A DNA stretch of 25,439 nt. Origin: a virus. The first letter of the stretch is position 1; each line of letters starts with the position of its first letter. The stretch is from positions 1 to 25,439 of IMG/VR virus record IMGVR_UViG_3300042691_023285. One strand, given 5' to 3'. The translations under genes were made by a program, and so were the position numbers. The notes beneath the pieces are model-generated. The model was not told where the DNA came from and ran no database searches. It worked only from the letters and a program-made list of their open reading frames with translations. This document shows, piece by piece, positions 1-6,892 of this stretch.

Positions 1-399
1 ATCCGCTACGTCCTCGACATCGACACGATCAGGGACACCTCCTGGATGGAACGGGTCATCCGGCTAGATTCATTCAACGCCCTGCCGTTGCCGTTGAAAT
101 TCAAGCACGATACTAAATGGTTCAGCTTCACTCAGTCAATCGACACGCTAGGCATCAACACGTATTCAGGTATTCAGGTTTGGGATTCGGTGACCATACA
201 CCATTACACCCAAAAGAGGCGGTTTAAGGACTTGTTCCAACCACGCGAAACGATGGTTTATGCCGAATTTTCAAGCCCGTATGCCCGTGTGGACGGGATG
301 CACAGCGTAACAATTCGGCAAAAGCGGAAATTCTACGAAAAACCTTGGGTTTGGGGACTGGCAGGCTTTGCAATTTCAACCGCCATTTTCGCGAAGTAG
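1..399 (+). CDS. Partial hypothetical protein with C-terminal membrane segment, next to holin
   Basis: The reading frame is open from the first base, so the gene begins upstream; an internal ATG at 46 is not needed as the start. About 132 residues are visible. The last ~20 residues (KPWVWGLAGFAISTAIFAK) are hydrophobic after a basic stretch (RQKRKFYEK), so the C-terminus is probably membrane-inserted. The rest is rich in aromatic residues and has no motif I recognise. It lies 65 bases before the holin on the same strand, and small proteins with a C-terminal hydrophobic tail are common beside holins in Bacteroidota phages. A role in lysis, for example spanin-like, is inferred from position only. 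Confidence 0.6.
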   Translation: MRYVLDIDTIRDTSWMERVIRLDSFNALPLPLKFKHDTKWFSFTQSIDTLGINTYSGIQVWDSVTIHHYTQKRRFKDLFQPRETMVYAEFSSPYARVDGMHSVTIRQKRKFYEKPWVWGLAGFAISTAIFAK

Positions 400-464
400 T
401 CGAATTTCCGTAAACTAATCGCGTACAAAGGCGTTATTTTGCTTGAAAATCAGAGGCAAAATCT

Positions 465-1061
465 ATGAATGATACAGCGACACCGACCAATCCTTGCGAA
501 AGTGGCATGATTTCACAACCTTTGCGAAAGTCAAAAGAACCAAGTTCGCCCATGTACTTCGCATCAATTGGTGATTTCGTCACCACAATAATGAAGGTCA
601 ACGTTGCATCCTTCGCTAGTTCGGTGATGTTCGCCATTGCAGGGTTCGTAACGGGCTACGTCTATCACGATGCGTACGCGGTGACGACCTTGATTTGCTT
701 GTTTGGTTTGGATCTCGTTACGGGCATCTACGCCTCCTACATTCGCAAGGCAGATGAGGAGGAACTGGAGGAAGGTCTAAAGACGTTCGTACTCGCCATC
801 CAATCACGCAAGCTGCTACGTTCGTTTATCTCAATGACCTTTCACCTAGCCCTGCTTTCCGTGGCGTGGCACGTTTCCAAATCTCAGGACATTTTTTCCT
901 TTCTGCCTGGCTTGCTTGTTGGTGCTATCTTTGGCACTCAGCTAGTCAGCATCTCGGAGAACCTATACAAGGCGAAGGTCATCAAGTCGGCAGTCTTTGA
1001 AACGCTCATGGATGCCATCGACCTCAAGAAGATTCTTGCCAAGCGCAAGCCCAAAGCATAG
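465..1061 (+). CDS. Phage holin (phage_holin_4 type)
   Basis: This 198-residue protein should sit in the inner membrane and permit release of the endolysin. After a polar N-terminus of about 45 residues there are hydrophobic segments at about 48-70, 75-93, 120-137 and 145-162. The motif LFGLDLVTGIYAS followed by a charged loop and SRKLLRSF resembles the D-x-x-T-G and S-R-K features of the phage_holin_4 family common in Firmicutes and Bacteroidota. The N-terminal cytoplasmic extension is longer than usual. The start at 465 has a Shine-Dalgarno-like AGAGG a few bases upstream. A terminator follows the gene. No endolysin is adjacent on the visible side; the upstream partial gene may belong to the same lysis unit. 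Confidence 0.72.
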   Translation: MNDTATPTNPCESGMISQPLRKSKEPSSPMYFASIGDFVTTIMKVNVASFASSVMFAIAGFVTGYVYHDAYAVTTLICLFGLDLVTGIYASYIRKADEEELEEGLKTFVLAIQSRKLLRSFISMTFHLALLSVAWHVSKSQDIFSFLPGLLVGAIFGTQLVSISENLYKAKVIKSAVFETLMDAIDLKKILAKRKPKA

Positions 1062-1100
1062 CCCCTTCATAGTTTCCTTAGTAGCTTTCATTTTGTCGTT

Positions 1101-1127
1101 TAAGCCCTGAGCAATCGGGGCTTTTTT
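1101..1127 (+). terminator. Intrinsic terminator after holin
   Basis: AAGCCC (1102-1107) pairs with GGGCTT (1118-1123) and a run of T follows. It closes the plus-strand holin unit. Confidence 0.75.
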
Positions 1128-1135
1128 CATGCACG

Positions 1136-1158
1136 AAAAAGGGCGACATGAGCCGCCC
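1136..1158 (-). terminator. Intrinsic terminator for the minus-strand appendage genes
   Basis: Read on the minus strand, GGGCG (1158-1154) pairs with CGCCC (1145-1141), followed by five T (1140-1136). It lies 25 bases beyond the stop of the last minus-strand gene, so the convergent units each have their own terminator. Confidence 0.7.
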
Positions 1159-1183
1159 CTAACCGAAAATAAACACCCTTATT

Positions 1184-1438
1184 TTATGGCTTCCCGTGAG
1201 GGAGGCCGTGTTCGTCAAGTATCTCAACGCCGACCATGCGCGGCAAGTTGTTAATCACGGGGTCAGGCATACCAACCGCCTGAAAAGGCACTCCGATGTA
1301 ATTGCTCATGCCATCCGTGACATAGCAGAAGGTCTGAGTGCCTGCCTTGAATGCAGGGAAGAACTCGAATCCTTGCGGTGGCTCGTTGGTGTTGAGAACC
1401 GCGCTTGTCATGTACTGGTCGTTGATTTTTACTATCAT
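1184..1438 (-). CDS. Hypothetical protein, last gene of appendage operon
   Basis: An 84-residue soluble protein without a motif I recognise. Its ATG overlaps the stop codon of the preceding 384-residue gene as ATGA (1435-1438), a sign of translational coupling. It ends just before a minus-strand terminator. A small gene coupled to fibre-like genes could be a fibre chaperone or a minor tip component, but nothing in the sequence shows this. Proline and glycine content is high and there is no membrane segment. Confidence 0.6.
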   Translation of the reverse strand: MIVKINDQYMTSAVLNTNEPPQGFEFFPAFKAGTQTFCYVTDGMSNYIGVPFQAVGMPDPVINNLPRMVGVEILDEHGLPHGKP

Positions 1439-2589
1439 GGCTTCTTCAAAATTGGGGGTTTGATTTCAGCAAAATAGGCTGTTTGCGGCATGAGGTCAGG
1501 GTAAAAATTCACCGTGCCGTCATGGGTCGAAAGGGACGTGTATAGCAGCACCCAAGACGCCTGATTGTCACTGGAATAATGATATGTCACCGTGTAAACG
1601 CCTGGTGCGGTCAATCGGCTACGAATCATCATGTGCATCATGTTATTGTTTGCAACACCAACAGATGCCTTGTTTACGTTGAACTCAAATATTTCAATGG
1701 AGTTTGTAAATAACGAAATGCAGTACCTGACCCGCGAATATCTGTTAGCCGTGGTATCGCTAGTGCTGCGGTCATTCATTCCGATGTTGAAACGCCCGGT
1801 ATAGTTCCATTGAGCAGGGACGTATATCATGTCCCATTCGCCTGCAACAGGGTCACCATAGATGCAGTTTCCAAGACCTGAACCAAGATTTGCCGTACCC
1901 TTCAAAGCTTGATCCGTGTGCAGCATCATGTCTGCAAGTTCGACTGCGTTTTCCTTGAATGACATGGTGCGCGGATAGTAATAACTCAGGCTGTTGAACG
2001 CTACGGGGTTAGCGATGCCGTCAGCCGTCAACTCGATGGACGCGGCTAGTGCGGCATTGGTCGGCACGATGGACACGTACAACTTATCCCCTTGGGTCAG
2101 CGTCAGAGGGAAGGTCAGAGGCGTTATCAATGCCCCGTTCTGATACACGGTGTAACTTGCCACGTTTGTAGTAGCCACAGCCGTAGCGGATGCGGTCGCG
2201 CCTACACGGTGGAATGATTTGTACTGGTTTCCGCTCGCGTAGTTAAACGTGATAGTGCTAGATGCACCGCCCGATGTCGAAGTGAACAAGTACGCCCCGA
2301 TGCCCGTCAGAACGTCCGCAAGGTCAGCCGCACCGATGCTAACCGCGTCAACCGTTACATCCAGGATGTCGGCAAAGGTGAAGAATCCGCTCTCACCGTC
2401 ACGGGTAAGCATCCGGATAGCTGCGTCCGCGTCCGTGAGTGCCACGGTTGACGAAAGCCGCTCGATGTTGACGGGCGTTCCAATCTTCCCGTTGTAGTCG
2501 AGGAATACTTCGCCCGTGGTCGTGTCGCTGTCAGAGATTGCTAGGCTGTTCAGCGTGGTATTTATCGCAATGTTGACCTGCCTGCTCAT
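1435..2589 (-). CDS. Putative virion appendage protein with shared N-terminal anchor domain
   Basis: 384 residues. Residues 1 to ~103 are clearly homologous to the whole of the next gene upstream (2586-2900) and to the N-terminus of the 626-residue protein (2905-4785). Shared landmarks are TTLN, SDTTTGEV, ALTDADA and GESGFF. The remaining ~280 residues are rich in Thr, Ser, Asn and aromatics and contain no enzyme motif, typical of beta-rich fibre or receptor-binding parts. The N-terminal domain probably attaches the protein to the virion and the unique C-terminal part probably contacts the host; this is inference from architecture. The start is coupled to the upstream stop by ATGA. Confidence 0.6.
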   Translation of the reverse strand: MSRQVNIAINTTLNSLAISDSDTTTGEVFLDYNGKIGTPVNIERLSSTVALTDADAAIRMLTRDGESGFFTFADILDVTVDAVSIGAADLADVLTGIGAYLFTSTSGGASSTITFNYASGNQYKSFHRVGATASATAVATTNVASYTVYQNGALITPLTFPLTLTQGDKLYVSIVPTNAALAASIELTADGIANPVAFNSLSYYYPRTMSFKENAVELADMMLHTDQALKGTANLGSGLGNCIYGDPVAGEWDMIYVPAQWNYTGRFNIGMNDRSTSDTTANRYSRVRYCISLFTNSIEIFEFNVNKASVGVANNNMMHMMIRSRLTAPGVYTVTYHYSSDNQASWVLLYTSLSTHDGTVNFYPDLMPQTAYFAEIKPPILKKP

Positions 2590-2900
2590 GCGGTGAAGAT
2601 GTAGGGTGCAACATTGGTGATTAGCGCGGACAACGTGGCGTTGACCTGTGCTACCCCGTCTATCTTGAAGTAGTCCAGTTCCGCAATCTTGAAGAATCCC
2701 GTTTCACCCGTGGGGGTTTTGAGTTTGATCAAGGCGTTTGCGTTTGTGAGTGCAAGTGTGCTGCTCTCGCGCTCGTAACTGAACCCGTAGCCGACCACAC
2801 CAAAGAAGTCGAAATTAACCTCTCCGCTTGTCGTGTCGCTGTCGGTGATTCTGCAATAATTCAGGGTCGTATCGACCTCTATTTGTACTTTCCGTGCCAT
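2586..2900 (-). CDS. Stand-alone copy of the shared anchor domain
   Basis: 104 residues that consist only of the domain found at the N-termini of both neighbours (TTLN, ITDSDTTSGEV, ALTNANA, GETGFF, ending in YIFTA). It is closer to the copy in the 384-residue protein than to that in the 626-residue protein. Two readings are possible: it is a functional adaptor that assembles with the two larger proteins, or it is an appendage gene that lost its C-terminal part. The clean ATGA overlap with the downstream gene, the four bases between the upstream stop and its ATG, and the intact frame favour a functional gene. Confidence 0.62.
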   Translation of the reverse strand: MARKVQIEVDTTLNYCRITDSDTTSGEVNFDFFGVVGYGFSYERESSTLALTNANALIKLKTPTGETGFFKIAELDYFKIDGVAQVNATLSALITNVAPYIFTA

Positions 2901-2904
2901 GTTA

Positions 2905-4785
2905 TTATTGGTCTTCGCGTGTGTTAATTGTGCCGATGACGTATGTCGGGTTCCCCGTTACAGACCTGACTGCAAGCGTGATGAGGTCGCCCGGTTGCAA
3001 GGTGACTTCCTCCGCGTTGTACTCTCCATTCCCGAAGTGGTGGTCAAAATTTCCCGTTTCACCCAATGGAAAGGTCGCAATTACTTGGTCTTCCGTGGAG
3101 TAGGTTACGGTTGTTGCCACCTTATCCCAAACGGATGACGAAGATGACGAAGGAATTAAAAAGTTTGGATTACCTGCAAGCACACCGTTCCTGATGAGGT
3201 AGAACACCACAGGGTTGTTGTGCTTGCAAGCGCCGGACACGCTCAGGAGGTTGATTACCGACTGGTTGCTCCTGCTGCCGTAGTAGAGCGTGTTCCGGAC
3301 AGAGAACAACACCTGCAAATTGGTTGAGCCTGTCGTGGTGATTGTGTTTGTGTACGAAATCCTCGGCCCGTGGAGAACCTTTTGCCCTTCGATGAATCCG
3401 CTATAACTGCCGACCTTAACCGAAACGTCCGTTGTTCCGCCCGTTGAATAAGCCGCCATCGTGAACGGGTAGGATGGATTGCCGAATGAAGTATCGGTGA
3501 GCGTGTTGGGAAGTCTGAGTGTGTGAACGGTCACGAAGTCGGGGTTGTTTCCGGCAGGCGTGACCTCTATTTGAAACGTAATTGCACCGAAACCAAGGTA
3601 TTGGATGCCGATCTGGAAGACGTTGCCCGTCTGTTTGTTCAGCAGCACACCGCTAGGATTGGTCGATGGGTCACCTGAACCGTCCAACCTGTCACCGTTC
3701 CATTGGGTCTGCGGATACCACGTTTCGGTGGCTGCCGCACCTGCCTTTGTCTGCACGATGCTTGCCGATGACCCCGTGCCGTTGGCGTTGAAGGAGTAAG
3801 CCCCTGCTGTTGTTCCTACTGAGTTACGGACAAAAACAACCGTTGCACCTGCTGCGTAGGCTTCCCAACCTGCATACGTGCCGACTGAGATTTCATAGAC
3901 TGTTCGCTGAATGTTGGCAGAGTTTGTGACTGCGATGGTGTATGCCGTGTCATTCAAGGTGATAATAACGCTGCCTGCCACGGTTGCGCCAACGGTCACG
4001 GTCAGCGTTCTTACTTCCCTTACGCCTCTGCGGCTGTAAAGGATGCCGAATGAAGTGCCGTTATAGCCGAAATAAACCCCGTCTTCCGCATGGCCGAATC
4101 CTGCCACCACGATAGTAGATGCAGCAGGGGTTGAGAATAAGCCCGTGAAGCGTCCTACAACGCCCTGACCTGCGCGGTAACGCAAACGCTTCCGGCTCTG
4201 AATTGTTCCGAAGCTGCCTGCGCCTGCACCAGTGGAAACCTTGAAGCTGCTGTTCTCCGTGGTCGCACCGCCCGTTCCGCTTGTGGTCGTGCGCTGCAAC
4301 TGCGAGTTGATGCCGTAAACGCCATCCGCTTGCAGGATTGGCGTTAGGTTTTCGGTGTGGATTGATCCGAACGGCAAACGAGGCGAGTGGACAGCTACTT
4401 CCAGGTGGCCTTCGGAAGTCACCGCGAACGGGCGAGCATTTCCACCATCATCGACACCCGTCAGTTCGGTATTCTGAATGAACATGTAGCCGTTGACGGA
4501 AGTCAGGAAAGCCGCAAGCGTTGCGGTGGCGGTAACTACCCCGTCAATGGTCAGGGATTGGATTTCAGCAACGGTGAAAAAGCCCGTTTCACCACCATCG
4601 GGAAATTGAAGGCTCATCAAGTGCGCTGCGTTGGTCAGGTCGTTCAGACCGTTTTCCTTGTTGTACTGGAACCCCCCGTAGCCGCCCTGATACTGATTGT
4701 TGATTTCGCCCGTGGTCGAATCGTAATCCAATACCTCAAGGCGTTGGGTGGCCGTAGTCACCGTCACTTTTATTTTCCTAGCCAT
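2905..4785 (-). CDS. Putative virion appendage/fibre protein with shared N-terminal anchor domain
   Basis: 626 residues from the ATG at 4785; a TTG two codons upstream is possible, but the paralogues begin MARK/MSRQ exactly here. Residues 1 to ~104 are the shared anchor domain (DSTTGE, LTNAAHL, GETGFFTVAEI). The middle part is rich in Gly, Thr, Ser and Ala. Around residues 360-440 there is a stretch GNVFQIGIQYLGFGAITF followed by VHTLRLPN and NPSYPF, which I recall from structural proteins of marine tailed phages. No enzymatic motif is visible. It is the first gene of the minus-strand unit, and a GAAATTTG box lies just before the start. It is probably a host-contact structure; the exact position in the virion is unknown. 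Confidence 0.62.
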   Translation of the reverse strand: MARKIKVTVTTATQRLEVLDYDSTTGEINNQYQGGYGGFQYNKENGLNDLTNAAHLMSLQFPDGGETGFFTVAEIQSLTIDGVVTATATLAAFLTSVNGYMFIQNTELTGVDDGGNARPFAVTSEGHLEVAVHSPRLPFGSIHTENLTPILQADGVYGINSQLQRTTTSGTGGATTENSSFKVSTGAGAGSFGTIQSRKRLRYRAGQGVVGRFTGLFSTPAASTIVVAGFGHAEDGVYFGYNGTSFGILYSRRGVREVRTLTVTVGATVAGSVIITLNDTAYTIAVTNSANIQRTVYEISVGTYAGWEAYAAGATVVFVRNSVGTTAGAYSFNANGTGSSASIVQTKAGAAATETWYPQTQWNGDRLDGSGDPSTNPSGVLLNKQTGNVFQIGIQYLGFGAITFQIEVTPAGNNPDFVTVHTLRLPNTLTDTSFGNPSYPFTMAAYSTGGTTDVSVKVGSYSGFIEGQKVLHGPRISYTNTITTTGSTNLQVLFSVRNTLYYGSRSNQSVINLLSVSGACKHNNPVVFYLIRNGVLAGNPNFLIPSSSSSSVWDKVATTVTYSTEDQVIATFPLGETGNFDHHFGNGEYNAEEVTLQPGDLITLAVRSVTGNPTYVIGTINTREDQ

Positions 4786-4787
4786 GC

Positions 4788-4797
4788 CCAAATTTCG
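4788..4797 (-). promoter_or_regulatory. Start-proximal -7-like box of the appendage operon
   Basis: On the minus strand CGAAATTTGGGC directly precedes the ATG at 4785. It resembles the Bacteroidota -7 element (TAnnTTTG), but no convincing -33 element lies at the usual distance. If used, the mRNA would be leaderless or nearly so. Confidence 0.3.
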
Positions 4798-4815
4798 TAA
4801 ATTTTTTCGGATGGA

Positions 4816-4846
4816 TTTGGATATTTCTGCAGCGGTTGTATCTTTG
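4816..4846 (+). promoter_or_regulatory. Bacteroidota-type promoter (TTTG-N19-TATCTTTG)
   Basis: TTTG at 4816-4819 and TATCTTTG at 4839-4846 are separated by 19 bases, matching the -33 and -7 consensus of the Bacteroidota primary sigma factor. Transcription would start near 4849-4852 and meet a strong terminator about 100 bases later, so it drives a short RNA and, with readthrough, the replication operon. Confidence 0.7.
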
Positions 4847-4848
4847 TG

Positions 4849-4957
4849 GTGTCGAGATGAGTAGAGCCGTCAAGACACCAACATAGGCTACGTTCAAGCA
4901 ACACCATAGCCCCAAGTTCGGAAAGAAGCTCTACGCTTTTCGACTTGGGGCGTTTTT
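4849..4957 (+). ncRNA. Candidate structured small RNA or attenuator leader
   Basis: A perfect promoter and a terminator define a transcript of about 105 bases. Its 5' part forms a hairpin, TGGTGTC (4847-4853) with GACACCA (4874-4880); the first bases may be lost depending on the exact start. Its 3' part is the long terminator hairpin. The loop of the first hairpin contains GTAGAGC (4861-4867), which is exactly complementary to GCTCTAC (4928-4934) in the loop of the terminator hairpin, allowing a loop-loop contact. TGGTGT can also pair with ACACCA at 4901-4906. A nine-codon ORF starting at 4857 overlaps the first hairpin, so a leader-peptide attenuator for the downstream operon is an alternative. 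Confidence 0.5.
4909..4957 (+). terminator. Long intrinsic terminator before replication operon
   Basis: GCCCCAAGT (4909-4917) pairs with ACTTGGGGC (4943-4951). The stem continues inward as CGGAAAG with CTTTTCG after a one-base bulge, giving about 16 pairs around a 10-base loop. GTTTTTATTTT follows. It is the longest terminator stem in the window. Confidence 0.8.
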
Positions 4958-4970
4958 ATTTTGGACTATT

Positions 4971-5222
4971 ATGAAAACAATTTATGTAATCGAGGCGACT
5001 TATGACGGGATTTCAGGCGCAATCCTAGCCTTTGAAACCGAGGCAAACGCAAGAGGAATTTGCAAAGAACTTGAGGTGCTGCCTTTGATTGAATTTGACG
5101 TTAAGGCGGTCAAAGTGGTTGATGCTGAGATTGATGAAGTCAGCGAGCAAGCAAAGAAAGTACTTGAAAAACTTCGCGAAAACCGCAAGTTAGCAGGGAT
5201 GAAGTCAAATTCTAACTTGTGA
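4971..5222 (+). CDS. Hypothetical 83-residue protein, first gene of replication operon
   Basis: A small protein with a mixed alpha/beta N-terminal half and a charged, helix-prone C-terminal half (residues ~55-75, AEIDEVSEQAKKVLEKLREN). I recognise no family. It starts 14 bases after the terminator T-run and a TATTTTG box lies just upstream, so its mRNA may have a very short leader. The stop is three bases before the ATG of the DUF1376-type gene, indicating one operon. Base composition is AT-rich, like the 5' half of the next gene. A role in replication control is possible from position only. Confidence 0.6.
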   Translation: MKTIYVIEATYDGISGAILAFETEANARGICKELEVLPLIEFDVKAVKVVDAEIDEVSEQAKKVLEKLRENRKLAGMKSNSNL

Positions 5223-5225
5223 TTT

Positions 5226-6086
5226 ATGGCGAAGACTGACGATTTTTGGTTCAAGTTTTTCCCTCAAAAATGGATGTCCGGCACGGCATTTATGAATTAC
5301 GAGGAACGGGGGCTATTCATCACCTTGCTTTGCTTTCAGCATCAATCAGGAAGAATCCCTGAAAAAACCATTAGGTTTCTAGTAGGTTCTGATTCGGTTC
5401 ACGTTTGGGATTCCGTCAAGTCAAAATTTGAAATTGACGAAGACGGCTACTATTACAATCCGTTTTTGGAAGAACAAATAGGTGAAAGGCTGAAATTCAA
5501 CGCTTCACGCATTGAAAATGGCAAAAAAGGTGGTCGACCGAAAGGTGAAACAAAAGCTACCGATAACCTAGTGGTTAACCTAGACGATAACCTACCGAAA
5601 ACCTATCCTAACTCTAACTCTATATCTAACTCTTATTCTGAAATTATAGATAATTCAGAATCTAGTATTATCAGTATAGGGGGGATGCAAGGGGGGAATG
5701 ATTTCAGCGAAGACTACCAATCTCAGGCGGTGCTTTACCGCGAGTTCCTGAATGCCTACGGTGACTTTGGCAGGCAGCAAAAGCGCGGAGCAATCGAGCA
5801 ATCATTGATGGATGCCGTCCGGAGGCTCAAAGATATGCGACCCGAAAGGAGTTGGGAAGAATGCGCCTACTTGCTTATCTTTCAAGCCAAGGCGGCTTTT
5901 GAGGTTGATCGCAACGGCAACGTGAGCAAACGCCTAAACCCCGAAACGTGGCTGCAAAACCGCATCTACGAAACCAACATCGAGGCGGTCAAGATGCCGA
6001 GCAAGAAATCAAGTATCGAATCCATGGACGAAGCAATCCGCAACGTCTTGACTAAACATATCCAAGAAACGGAGGCAAATCAATGA
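5226..6086 (+). CDS. Replication initiator-like protein with DUF1376 domain
   Basis: 286 residues. Residues 4-105 match the DUF1376 pattern: aromatic FWFKFFPQKW, then YEERGLFITLLC, IPEK, a W-containing helix, and a basic GKKGGRPKG end. This domain is typical of phage replication proteins with a winged-helix-like N-terminus. A low-complexity Asn/Ser linker follows (~113-150), then a helical domain (~165-286) containing W-x-x-C and LNPETWLQN. The architecture resembles lambda O-type initiators: DNA-binding N-part, origin in the linker, C-part contacting the helicase loader. The linker DNA carries iterons and a palindrome. The 5' half is visibly AT-richer than the 3' half, suggesting a hybrid gene. 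The stop overlaps the next start as ATGA. Confidence 0.65.
   Translation: MAKTDDFWFKFFPQKWMSGTAFMNYEERGLFITLLCFQHQSGRIPEKTIRFLVGSDSVHVWDSVKSKFEIDEDGYYYNPFLEEQIGERLKFNASRIENGKKGGRPKGETKATDNLVVNLDDNLPKTYPNSNSISNSYSEIIDNSESSIISIGGMQGGNDFSEDYQSQAVLYREFLNAYGDFGRQQKRGAIEQSLMDAVRRLKDMRPERSWEECAYLLIFQAKAAFEVDRNGNVSKRLNPETWLQNRIYETNIEAVKMPSKKSSIESMDEAIRNVLTKHIQETEANQ
5564..5661. other. Candidate phage replication origin inside the initiator gene
   Basis: TAACCTA occurs at 5564, 5576 and 5588, and AAACCTA at 5599, giving spacings of 12, 12 and 11 bases. CTAACTC follows at 5608, 5614 and 5626. Then comes an AT-rich stretch with the inverted repeat ATTCTGAA (5635-5642) and TTCAGAAT (5654-5661). The fourth iteron is in a different codon phase from the first three, so coding constraint alone does not explain the repeats. 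Two inverted copies, TAGGTT, lie 11 bases apart at 5372 and 5383. Confidence 0.5.
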
Positions 6087-6892
6087 TAACCAAGGAAGAA
6101 TCAATGGAATTGGTGGAAATCCTCAACCGCGCCCGTAAAGCATTGGGGCAGTTCGTGGACAATACCAACGACTTCGCAATCACAGCCGACTTCAACGAGT
6201 TCCTGACCATCGCCAAGATGTTCCCCGACTTCGGCAAGGCTGAATTTACCACGGGAATCACCAATGCGTTCTACAAAAAACGGGAAGTGCAGACGCAGGC
6301 CGGAATTGATCCGAACAAAGTCCACCTCAACCCGTCCGATGTCAAGGCACAGCTTCACACGATGCTCGCAGCCAAACGAGCGCAGACCCAAGCCAACACG
6401 CCACAGCTAGAAGCACCCAAGCCCGTGAACCTGGAAGGCGAAGAATGGCTAGATGCCAACTTCGCGCAAGCATGGGCAAACAGCAAGCCTTACGGGATGT
6501 CGTTGTTTCCCCCGATTTGGTCTAAAAACGTATTCCCGTCACAATCCCAAGTCGCGGCAATCGCCAAACGCCTTGCATCAATGCCGGAGTTCCACGAAGG
6601 GCGCAAAGAAAATGCTCGTAGGATGACCTTAGATGAAATGATAAAGGATTTGAACGCGAGTATCAAGGTCGGGGGAGTTAATGAATTGTACACGTTCCTA
6701 GAGCCAAATGAGGACTATCACACGAAAGAAAGCCGTGAACGTCTGCAAGCCCGCATCGATAAGCACAATTCCACCAAGTCGAACAAGCTGAATTGGCAAG
6801 CGGAAGAAACCTACCACCGCAGCAAGTTGGTGGCGATGGTACGCACCTACGGCTACATCATGGAAGAAACAAATTGGGGCGAAGGAAAATGA
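6083..6892 (+). CDS. Hypothetical protein of replication operon
   Basis: 269 residues. The N-terminal third is helical and charged; a Gln/Ala/Pro-rich linker lies around 108-125. A second domain with W, F and P clusters (SLFPPIWSKNVFPSQSQ) follows, and a basic helical C-terminus ends it. I recognise no family. It overlaps the DUF1376-type gene by ATGA and the PP-loop gene by ATGA, so it is translated in step with both. In lambda-like phages the gene after the initiator often encodes a helicase loader, but no Walker motif is visible here, so that role is not supported by sequence. G+C is close to the window average. Confidence 0.62.
   Translation: MITKEESMELVEILNRARKALGQFVDNTNDFAITADFNEFLTIAKMFPDFGKAEFTTGITNAFYKKREVQTQAGIDPNKVHLNPSDVKAQLHTMLAAKRAQTQANTPQLEAPKPVNLEGEEWLDANFAQAWANSKPYGMSLFPPIWSKNVFPSQSQVAAIAKRLASMPEFHEGRKENARRMTLDEMIKDLNASIKVGGVNELYTFLEPNEDYHTKESRERLQARIDKHNSTKSNKLNWQAEETYHRSKLVAMVRTYGYIMEETNWGEGK

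Noticed and set aside
5679-5696. Two runs of six G as a phase-variable or slippery site
   Set aside because: Runs of six are too short for efficient replication slippage, and the frame across both is intact with sensible protein on both sides. No downstream signal for programmed frameshifting was seen.
6793-6888. Longer N-terminus of the PP-loop protein
   Set aside because: The added residues shadow the upstream gene, and the PP-loop is normally within the first ten or so residues, as from the start at 6889.
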